This document shows, piece by piece, positions 55,667 to 64,000 of a DNA stretch of 64,000 bases; positions within the stretch are counted from its first letter, which is position 1; each line of letters begins with the position of its first letter. A model generated the notes under the pieces. The model did not search any database and had not been told where the DNA came from. It was given only the letters and a program-made list of their open reading frames with translations. The translations under genes were made by a program, and so were the position numbers. This stretch comes from Epiperipatus broadwayi (taxonomy: Eukaryota > Onychophora > Udeonychophora > Euonychophora > Peripatidae), in assembly GCA_028023455.1 (NCBI GenBank), contig JAQFVV010000277.1, positions 246,001 through 310,000 on the forward strand, in the 5' to 3' direction.

Positions 55667-57227
55667 CTACATGAGACACATTTTCTTCAATCAAATAGTT
55701 ATTACATCAATTTTAAATTCTAGTAATCTAACAAACTCAAAAACAAAGAAATAACACAAATATATGTAGTTTCATTTAACTTTAATCTTATAACTTATTT
55801 CTATATTATTTATATGACCCGATTATTTTGTGTTCAAAATGATGAGAAATGCATGCATACACCCACACTGCATAGAAATATATAAAATGCAATAGAAAAT
55901 ACAAATAAAAAGGAAAATAATATCAGATTTATCCGGATACACAATAAAAAAAAATCACTTTAACTTCAGAAGAAGAGTTAATTAATAATGTTTATGCAGA
56001 AAGTTTATGTGTAGTTCAAAATACTAACATTTGAAATATTAGACAAATTTAGATAGTAAATGTGCACATTACCTGCATTTCTTTTCTTCTTTGTGAAAAA
56101 CTAAAGGTGAAATATTTCTTTTTAATATGTATTGCATTCGACGTAGTGGCCAGGGAGTAGGTGATTCCGGCAATTCGATCTGCTTTATTGATTTTCTATC
56201 TGCTGATATTGTTGAAGCTTGATCTTGGCATCAGAGTGACTGGTTCCCATGAATAATATTCACTCATCCTGCAGCAACTTCAGTATCCTCGGGGACAGAA
56301 TTTATGACTACCCCAAGCTGCTCATAATTGAGTAAGATATTTCAGCATTGAGATCATAGTGAATAAAATATTATTTTCTTTAATTTTAAACATGCCAACT
56401 GGATTTCCAACCACCAGTTAGAACAAGAATAATTATAATTTTTTTAATTTCTTTTTATAGCCCCCTCCCCTTTTTCTAGAAAGTTCTGTCACTCAAATCC
56501 GGATTCTTTGAAAACAAAAGCAAAAGCTTTTAGCACCTCAAAAAATATTTTTATTCTTCTTTTATTTTGATCTAAATCTTTTGAATCTAAAACAAATCTC
56601 TGTAATTTAAATTCTTCAGATATAGATCAAATGCTTTCTGTTATCTTTTTTTCATTTAATTTCTCTGAATAAAACTTTGTTACTTCCATTTTGGAATTAA
56701 AAAATATTTCTATCTGCATTTTTTTTATAATAATATTAATATTTTATTCCATACAGCACTATATACATGCGTTTCCATAAAACAAAGAGCACACACACAT
56801 ACCCCCCCCACACACACTCCTGTTTATTTTCAACTTTTTAAATCCCTATCTAGTTATAAATTTATATACGAAAAAGAAATAAATAAATTCATTTAATTAA
56901 TTGGGCTATATTGACACATATATAGAAAAGTTTACTTTTTTGAAATAGGAATCGAATTCAGCCCTGTTTCAATATACAATATATTGTTTGGTTTAGGATT
57001 TTGTCATGTTTATGTATAAATTTATCTTTTTATATGTTTTGTTTTACATAATATTAAAACAATGGCTAAAAATTTTCTGAAGCAGTACACCCACAGATTT
57101 TAGTTAAGAGCCACCACTGCATCTGATTGCATTAATGTAGCAATGTAGAGGAAGGACTTACCTTGTTTAGTGTTGGCTCTAATTGTAATAAATCTTAGTA
57201 TACTTCCAATATTTATATTTCTATAGC
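55667..57227. other. Gene-free stretch
   Basis: I see no gene. A moderately G+C-balanced patch at 56150-56330 (GTAGTGGCCAGGGAGTAGGT) is unexplained. An 8-C run flanked by CA repeats lies at 56800-56818. Confidence 0.4.
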
Positions 57228-57495
57228 AAAGTTTACACCTAAGATCTGGGTGCAGTGCTCTCAGATCCAAGGCTCCTCACTGATGAAAGCCACAAGCTAG
57301 AAACCAGCCTGGGGATATTGGATGAGTAGGCACTAGATATGGATTTTATACACAAGCCTTTCTGGCATCCATTGATTGTTCTGACTTGCACTGAGTGGCA
57401 CTACTGTATGGAGAGTTTTGCCTGTTTTAATAACAGTTATGAGCAAGCATAAGAAATGGCGATCATGTGATGTTTAGTGGTTTAAAAGTTTATAC
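57228..57495 (+). mobile_element. FB-A palindromic retroposon, 5'-truncated copy F
   Basis: AAAGTTTACAC (57228-57238) and AAAGTTTATAC (57485-57495) flank it. It starts inside the core (CTAAGATCTGGGTGCAGTGC) and runs through CACAAGCTAGAAACCAGCCT, TGCACTGAGTGGCACTACTG and GAGAGTTTTGCCTGTTTTAA to the tail GCGATCATGTGATGTTTAG. Loss of the whole left arm at a new target repeat is the 5' truncation expected of LINE-driven reverse transcription. Confidence 0.75.
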
Positions 57496-57499
57496 TCAC

Positions 57500-59030
57500 T
57501 TTCCAAATCAAATATTTCATTGTTTTCTCAAAATTTGGCAATATCTTAATCAATATACAATTGTTTTTTAAAATAATGTGATCTTTTTTCATTTGAAACA
57601 AAGTATAAAACCATCACTGAATGTTGCCTAAGTTCGAAATTTAAGAATCTTAATTCCCATGGCATCCACCCCCAATTGGTTGCTGCCTTAGATAACTATT
57701 TAACATTTTTCAGAAAAATAAAAACAATAACTTTTCATCCCTGCCATTTAAATATTCACATATACATAATTTTAGGCCGACTTTAGTAAAATTCTGCAGT
57801 GCAGTGGTTTTTAATCTGAGTATAGTGGAAACGCATGGATAAATTCCCAGCTGAGATAATAAAAAACATTTCGATTTGTTTAAACGAGTTTAAACGCTAC
57901 TCAATCTTGTCAAATATGATTTTTTATTCAATAAATCATTCAATTCTATTTACTAATATGATGTCTCAACCTGACGATTAAATCGGCTTCTAAGAAGATT
58001 AAATCCAAAAAAAAAAACCGAACCAAAATATCATGCTGGCAAGCTGCAGCATTCATTTACCAGGAAAACATCTGCAAGAATATATAATAGCTGATAAAGA
58101 ATACTCATCCTAATCAGTTTTTTTTTAAAGGACTGTGAGAAATAAAAAGCAAACTCCTATCTATAATTATCTATACATAAAAAAATAATCGCAATTAAAT
58201 CAGACATTTTTAAAACAGTAAACGAAGTAGAAATAAATAAATTACTCATTTTTTCTAATGCGCACCTTCTAAATTAAGATTTTAGGAATCAATTTCTGGT
58301 TGCTTAATTTAAACATCCAGAACTATTTGAGGAACGAATATTCTTTAAATAAACAAAAATGATACGTCTGAACTCTCAGAGAGTTGTAGAAATCATCTTA
58401 CAAATTAAGATGAAACAAAAGTTAGAATGAATTACTATGATTTGACAGTAAAGAGAAGTGTTTTCTTTGAAATTATAAATTAAAAATCAAAGTTAATGTG
58501 GAAAGTAAATAAAGCGCTCTTTAGATATTTTATACGTTGCTGAAAAAAATTAAATATAAAATTTTAATGTGTGTTATTATTTAATATATGTTTATTCTTT
58601 GGCTGAAAGTAAGATTTTGTTTTCATTGTTTTATTATGCTCTTAACATAATGTTAAGAGATTACATACGAAATCTTTAAAGAAGCTGTAGTGACAGATAA
58701 AAATAGCCATCACAAGTCAACATTGTATTTATGCCTATATCAGATGAAAGTCAAGTGGACACGAGAATTTCCACTTCTGTTCTATATTCTCCCATTTACG
58801 TTAACTATAAATTTAAATCTGCCAATTATATAAACGCATGGTTAATGGTAAAACAAGTCCTTCTGTCTCACTTTTTTTGTAGAGAAATCCTATCGTTTAT
58901 TACTGAAATATTTAAGATGTTATTAAATTGATTATATTTAGGTAATGAGATTTTAAAATAGCAAACCCAACTATTTTTTTAAAACTTGAAGATCTATTGC
59001 ATACTATTTCAAACTATTCTAAAAGTTACC
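57500..59030. other. Gene-free stretch
   Basis: I see no recognised repeat or exon. The open frame at 58731-58931 has no support beyond its length. Confidence 0.4.
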
Positions 59031-59036
59031 TATGTT

Positions 59037-59286
59037 ATTAAAACAGGCAAAACTCTATATACTTATTGCCAGATCAAGGCTCCTCACTGACGAAGGCCAC
59101 AAGCCAGAAACTAGTTTGGAGATATTGGATGAGTAGGCACTAGATGAAGATTTTATGCACAAGCCTTCTGGAATCCATTGATTACTCTGCCTTGCACTGA
59201 GTGGCAATACATATAGAGAGTTTTGCCTGTTTAATAACAGTTATGAGCAAGTATCAGAAATGGTGATCATGTGATGTTTATTAGCC
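59037..59286 (+). mobile_element. FB-A palindromic retroposon, short copy G
   Basis: It starts TTAAAACAGGCAAAACTCTA, keeps only a short left arm (TATTGCCAG) joined to the right half at CAAGGCTCCTCACTGACGAA, and ends with ACAGTTATGAGCAAGTATCA, AAATGGTGATCATGTGATGT. Candidate flanking repeats (CTATGTTATTAAA and TTATGTATTGAAT) are too diverged to be certain. Confidence 0.7.
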
Positions 59287-59399
59287 ACTTATGTATTGAA
59301 TTAACTATCAAATGCTTGAGATTTTTACAAATGTATTTATACAGTTATTTTTAAATGTTGGCATTTAATCTTCATTTGATAGTTGTAATTAATCCATTC

Positions 59400-60490
59400 T
59401 CTATTACTATCATCTTCATTTTCAGCCATTATCAGTCCATTACAAGATGAAGATCTCTCCAAGTTCAATCCATCTTCTCCAATTTCTAGACTCTGTTCTC
59501 AACATCACTCTACCACACTTTCTTATTTCATCCATCTTATGTGGGATCTCTTTCAAAGTCTTTTACAATCTCTTGGAATCCAGTTTAAGACTTCAAGTGT
59601 CCATCTATTATAATCTCTTCTAGCAATATGTCCAGCCCAACATCTATTTACTCTCTTACCCATGTATTTTGTTTTTGATCTCATCTTGTTACTCCTAATA
59701 TGCATCTCTCCAAATTTCTTTGAGTAGTCTAAAGTCTCTATATTACTCTTCTATTAAGTGTCCAAGACTCAGATTCATATATAAGAAATGGTAAAACATA
59801 TTTAAATCTTCTTTTTCAAATACATATCCATATTTAATATTAAATTATTTCTGACAAAAGCATTTCAATCAAGTTTAATTCTATAATTAATTTCATTCAT
59901 TATGTTTCCATCTGTAGTAATAATTTAACTAAGATATTTGTAGTTGTTAACTTCTTCTAACTCATCATAATCAATCTTTATTTTCCTCTTTTGAGAAAAT
60001 CTATTGAACATTACTTTAATTTTTTTAACATTTACCTTTAATCCTACTTTCTTACTTGATGATGTGCTGTATGCACAGATGATGAGCGCTAGTAAATATA
60101 TATAGTTAGACACAAGATATTAATTTACTTTAAATATAAGAATATTGATTTATTTTAGCTAAGCACTTTCAAGAGACTTCTTGCTCTCATCCTCATAGCT
60201 GCTGTTGTTAAAACTGCGTTTTAGAAAAGAAAATTTATGCAAAGTCATGCAAATAATTTATAACTGCCATTTTCGAGACAGGGCAAAGCAGGCTTCTTTT
60301 CTATTAATAGACTTAGGATCGCTTGCTATGTGAAACGCTTTTCTAATCTCGTGTTTACCATTGCATCTTTCTGAGCAAACGATATTGGCAGATGTGGGTT
60401 CGAATTTGTGGCCTGTTGGTCTTTCATGCTCAAAATTCTTGCAACATTTCCTGAAGCTATAAAGTATTATTTGCAAAAACATCTATACCT
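59400..60490 (-). mobile_element. RTE-like 3' part split by a Penelope-like insertion
   Basis: From 60490 down, VFANDT-like RT sequence (plus: TTTCCTGAAGCTATAAAGTA, TTATTTGCAAAAACATC, equal to 12345-12385) stops at about 60440 and resumes at about 60075. There SSSKKVGLKVNVKKIKVMF, then SQKRKIKIDYDELEEVNNYK, runs in one 62-codon frame. The C-terminus and the 3' end (TCATCTTCATTTTCAGCC) follow at 59400. The interruption is the fragment described at 60130-60435. The reading frame is broken downstream. Confidence 0.75.
60130..60435 (-). mobile_element. Penelope-like GIY-YIG tail nested in the RTE-like copy
   Basis: The minus frame gives FEHERPTGHKFEPTSANIVC, SERCNGKHEIRKAFHIASDP and NRKEACFALSRKW, then a stop near 60258. 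H..TGH, E-x(4)-R-K-x-A/E and the final S-R-K-W match the C-terminal half of GIY-YIG domains in Penelope-like elements and the copy at 28.4 kb. The 3' UTR follows, with AGAGCAAGAAGTCTCTTGAA. The 5' part is missing. Confidence 0.65.
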
Positions 60491-60562
60491 TCTTCGAAAT
60501 CTAGATGTCTAGACAATCTTTTATCACTATGATCCACGATAATTAGTATATGTATTGAAAAT

Positions 60563-60645
60563 CAATAGATACTAGATGGCAATGTCAACCATATCCCAAA
60601 CCAATTTTTGTTTATTAGCCTATATCAATGGGAAGAACTGCTTTG
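60563..60645 (-). repeat. SINE-A fragment
   Basis: AATCAATAGATACTAGATGG, CATATCCCAAACCAATTTTT and CCTATATCAATGGGAAG are the reverse complement of the SINE-A body. Confidence 0.45.
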
Positions 60646-61074
60646 CCTCATAATTCTACCCAGTAGATAATGTTTAAATAATGGTTTGATAAAGCCGTTC
60701 TAGAACATTGTCCATATATTAATTTCATTGTCTGAAGGAAGGTGGATTTAATTATCAATTGGTAGTATAATTAGGCAGTAATCTTTTATCACTATTAATG
60801 TAGTGTGTCAGTGCTTTCAATCCTCAGTAAATTTATTCTAACATTTCAATATTTATACAGCTTTTTATATCACTTTAGCAAAGACCAAATGTTTGTTTTA
60901 AAAATTAGTTAAGTAACTTTTTTTTTTTCCTGAAAATTTTTTTCATTTATAAAATAATCCAGTGATAATGTCACATTACTTTCATAACTTAATTATATGC
61001 TTTCAAGAGCAGTTCTCTCTCTTTTTTTTATTCTAGAGCTATCTACTGCAAGATTGAATAATCAATGAATATCA

Positions 61075-61190
61075 CATGATCATCATTTCCTGTGCTTACA
61101 CAAGCTGTTACAACAGTAGCCAACTCTCCCGACAGAAACTAGCTTGCATGGAGTAGTACTACTGTTTGGAGAATTTGCTATTGTTTAATC
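61075..61190 (-). repeat. Degenerate FB-A copy
   Basis: TATCACATGATCATCATTTC, TGTGCTTACACAAGCTGTTA and TAGTACTACTGTTTGGAGAA are diverged FB-A tail and end sequences; the core is almost gone. Confidence 0.45.
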
Positions 61191-61309
61191 AACAAATATT
61201 AAATGATATAGTGCTATATTATTCTCCTTCCCAGAGTTGGTTTGGAATTTTGCTTTACACAGTGAAGACTAGAATTCAAAGTTAAAATTAATGTATTTAT
61301 GTTTGTAGC

Positions 61310-61640
61310 AGCCATCTTTTATTCCTTTATACTTGTAAAGCTAATAGAATAAAATTTAAAAATAAAAAGGTAGGAGACACTAAAATTGCATAAAACTGAA
61401 ATCTTTAAAATATATAAAAACTAATGTGTGTCAGATCTAAAAATTATGCAAATGAATTTGTGAGAGTACAAAACTGTAGAGATTTTTTTTTAAACGTCAG
61501 GTTATTTATTATCTTGAATAGTTAAAAGATGGTTGCTGGATTCATAAATGCATTATATCATCTGGTATCCATTGATTACCCAAACTCACAGTAGATGGCT
61601 CTAGTGTATCATGAAGAGAAGTGATCTTGAAATACTAAAC
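61310..61640. repeat. SINE-A pieces in opposite orientation
   Basis: A minus head (AGCAGCCATCTTTTATTCCT) is followed by a plus copy (TTGAATAGTTAAAAGATGGT, TGGTATCCATTGATTACCCA, CAGTAGATGGCTCTAGTG, AGAGAAGTGATCTTG). Confidence 0.55.
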
Positions 61641-61789
61641 ATTTACATTTTATAGAATTAGTTTATATATATAATCTGAGATAGGAAACACATATGTGGG
61701 TTGTTGTTTTTTATCAGTTATGATGTAAAAATATTTCTTACTTTTTTTTTCCCTGAAACATTTTTAAAATATTTATCTTTTTTGTTACT

Positions 61790-62285
61790 ATATTACTTTG
61801 AATATAAGCCACACTTTTTTTTTTCAAATTGTGGAGCCATGAAAGTGGGGCGCATCAAAATTTGAAGTAAACATTGTAACATCTTATTTCTACCGATGTC
61901 GAATTCCCCAATGTTTGTGCTTTTTCTTTAAGCTCTACGCATGTGCATACTATTATGAATGATGATAACAGTTTATTCATGATTCCCATTCACACTTTTC
62001 TGTTAATTCAATTGCTGTTCGATAGCAGCTGTGTAGAATTGCATTGCATCTGGCTATATTTTAATCTTGAGTTTATTTTATTACCCATACTAATTCAAAG
62101 CAAATATTTTAACATCTTATTTCTGCCCATCTTGCACTCCATAACATATACATAGTATTTATGATCATTGATAGCAGCTGTGTAGAATCATGTAGCTGAA
62201 TGAATTATAAAATCATTTTAGACCCCCCCCCATTTTTCAAGCTTAAAATACTATTGTGGTTTAAATTGTGGGTGAAGTAATATGA
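61790..62285. mobile_element. Decayed DNA-transposon-like element
   Basis: The left end GAATATAAGCCACACTTTTT, then GAAAGTGGGGCGCATC, is like a widespread class of non-autonomous DNA transposons with ATAAGCCxCAC...GTGGGGxGC ends (recollection). The right end (TATTGTGGTTTAAATTGTGG, GTGAAGTAATATGAT) is roughly inverted to the left. Inside, ACATCTTATTTCT and GATAGCAGCTGTGTAGAAT each occur twice in the same order, so part was tandemly duplicated. Confidence 0.4.
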
Positions 62286-62289
62286 TATT

Positions 62290-63920
62290 ATTATTTCTAA
62301 AGATATATATAAATAAACTAAAATATTTTTATTTGGTCACAGACACACAACAAACTCTTTTGTTAAAGAGCTATATATAAACACAATAACTTTTTGCTAT
62401 TTAAATCACATGAGATGAATCTAAAATAATAGTTTAAGAATAAAATATTTTAGTTTTTATATTTTTGAATATGTATATAATATAAATACGTTGGAAAAAA
62501 AAACATTTTTTTCTCAAAATGGTTGCAAAAAAATAAACAGCTGAAGGACTAATCTATTAAATCAGTAATGGCATTTATTTACAATAAATCTAAAGTTGTG
62601 CTCTTAAATTCATCCTTGAAATCACTCAAATGCAAATTTATTTTGTTGACTACAGCTTCCCACTATTGATAAAAATTAATTGAAGTATTATAGTTTGTAT
62701 AATAAAAATTAAAGAAGGCAAAAGCAAATGCCTGTCATGATGAGGCAACAGGAACATATCTATGCCACCATGTTTGAGACATCCAGTGAGTGGGATAACA
62801 ATTTATACAATGAATATTTTTTTTAGGTTTTTGGATTTTACATTAAGGCTAAAAAAGGTCTTGTTAGGTCTCCAAAACATCAACTTTTTATACAGTATTA
62901 TACATACAGGTTGAACACTCTAATGCCTTTAATTACAAAGCGTATCTGTATTAATAATTTTACTGAATTAAAAGAAGTGATAATAATTCATCAATACACA
63001 TTTTCATTCCTCATTTAATACTTTTATATCTTTCAAATGTAGCTAAATTTTGATAATATTAGTAAATAGCAAGTAGCAATCAAAATTACAATATTTATGC
63101 TAATAACTACCAGATATACATTTTCGTATGAATTTATATTGTATTTAAGTCTTGTTTATACATTAACTTTATATGAACATTAAAAACGTAATGCTAAACT
63201 AGTCACTAGAATAATCAAAATTATCCCAAGTTCAAACCTAAACCAGACTAGCCAAAGAAATAAACTCTAAAACACAACCAATGGTTGCACAGCTACAGTC
63301 TTCTCAAATAAAAGGAACTAAAACATAACAAATTTATAATAAATGTTACCTACAATTCCCAATAACATACCACATACCTTTCATATTAAAATAACTTTTG
63401 GTAGTTTCGGATTTTATGAGCTATGACGTATTACACTTAGCATGTTTTTTGCCGGTAAGATTCCTATTAGCTTCTTAATAATGTTTATGTAAACAATACA
63501 ATATAATTTCTAGTTCCATATCAGATAATTTATATCCTCGAGTAGAATTCTTTAAATGGGGAGGGGGGGGTAAAGAACATCAAACTTTATTTATAGTTTT
63601 TTTTTTTTTAAATATATTCAACTATTAGTAATAATATATCAGTTAGTGTAAAAAAAAAAGATAGATACCTTTAAAATAGCAAACTATACATGTATATCAA
63701 TGAACATATGTTTGATTATAAAATACCGAAACTTCTGAGAAGAAAAAGCAAAAAGAAGAAAAGAACTGCTCACCATTCATTAACTTCACCTACAAAAGAA
63801 AGAAAGTCAGGATTCTTACAAATAATAAATAAATTTTCTTTGACTGTTTCCTTTGACAATAGTTTTGATGATTAGTGTGTTTAAATTTAATATTTATATA
63901 TTTAAAGGTCACTGTTTTTA
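62290..63920. other. Gene-free, very AT-rich stretch
   Basis: No supported gene or RNA. An 8-G run (with one A two bases earlier) lies at 63554-63561. The 61-codon frame at 63690-63875 is Lys-rich AT noise as far as I can see. Confidence 0.4.
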
Positions 63921-63924
63921 TTCT

Positions 63925-64000
63925 TATGCTACGCTGTTGTTGGTCAAGCCAGTAATATCTGAATTAGAGAAGAGAAAAATATCACTCAAAATTAATCTAT
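63925..64000 (+). repeat. SINE-C copy cut by the window edge
   Basis: TTATGCTACGCTGTTGTTGG, TCAAGCCAGTAATATCTGAA and AGAGAAGAGAAAAATATCAC align with the right arm of the 34-kb palindrome (CATGCTAGTACTGTCACTGG, TCAGGCCAGCAACACCTGAA, GGGGAGAAAAATACCTC). The tRNA-like head upstream is not recognisable here. Confidence 0.6.

Overview
This is AT-rich nuclear DNA from an animal, probably an invertebrate. By eye it is roughly 70% A+T or more, with many poly-A/T and TA tracts, scattered 7-12 base pure G or C runs, spliced gene structure and a heavy load of retroelements. I cannot name the species. The only host protein-coding sequence I recognise is one exon on the minus strand at 4400-4731. It is the first coding exon of a TMTC-family (best match TMTC4) ER-membrane O-mannosyltransferase, with a good 3' splice acceptor before it and a perfect GTAAGT donor after it. 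The rest of the window is therefore probably intron, upstream flank or intergenic DNA of that gene and unknown neighbours.

Nearly everything else that can be explained is mobile DNA. (1) An APE-endonuclease/RT non-LTR retrotransposon, here called RTE-like, has one nearly complete decayed copy at 11.7-14.8 kb and at least nine fragments. (2) A second non-LTR family, LINE-Z, has a C-terminal zinc-knuckle (CxxC...HxxxxC) and copies near 30.2, 37, 39 and 46 kb. (3) Penelope-like elements (PLE) with a GIY-YIG endonuclease tail lie at 9.6, 28.4 and 60.3 kb. (4) One LTR retrotransposon piece on the minus strand has a 434-bp LTR (55233-55666), a primer-binding site and gag-like remnants containing a 780-bp tandem duplication (53.4-55.2 kb). 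(5) Several tRNA-derived or SINE-like families occur (named SINE-A to SINE-D here), plus tRNA-like hairpin elements at 7.0, 23.5, 27.8 and 48.3-48.7 kb.

The most unusual feature is a set of palindromic retroposons. Seven or more copies of one family (FB-A; 7.5, 13.1, 20.7, 47.0, 51.9, 57.2, 59.0 kb) have a core built as an inverted dimer of the SINE-A body and a short unpaired 3' tail ending near TCATGTGATG. At least five are flanked by 13-16 bp direct repeats, and one (57.2 kb) is 5'-truncated. These are marks of LINE-type target-primed retroposition, not of a cut-and-paste foldback transposon. A different palindrome at 3807-4028 has the same plan, with 16-bp flanking repeats and a CATGTGA tail. 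An 830-bp, almost perfect palindrome at 34348-35179 carries a tRNA-like Pol III promoter in each arm and is bracketed by 13-bp repeats.

Layout: 0-5 kb, SINEs, palindromes and the TMTC exon; 5-11 kb, SINEs, FB-A, a long foldback and a PLE tail; 11.7-14.8 kb, RTE-like element interrupted by FB-A; 17.4-19.7 kb, an unexplained, less AT-rich block; 20-22 kb, three palindromes in a row; 22-27 kb, low-repeat DNA with a possible promoter/first exon near 25.3 kb; 27-33.7 kb, RTE, PLE, LINE-Z and a large terminal-inverted-repeat element; 34-39.5 kb, the big palindrome and a SINE/LINE cluster; 39.5-45 kb, mostly featureless, with an unexplained less AT-rich block at 42.4-44.2 kb; 45-52.3 kb, LINE-Z, FB-A and tandem repeats; 53.4-55.7 kb, LTR element; 57-62.3 kb, FB-A, RTE with nested PLE, and a DNA-transposon remnant; 62.3-64 kb, mostly unique AT-rich DNA ending in a second copy of the 34-kb element.
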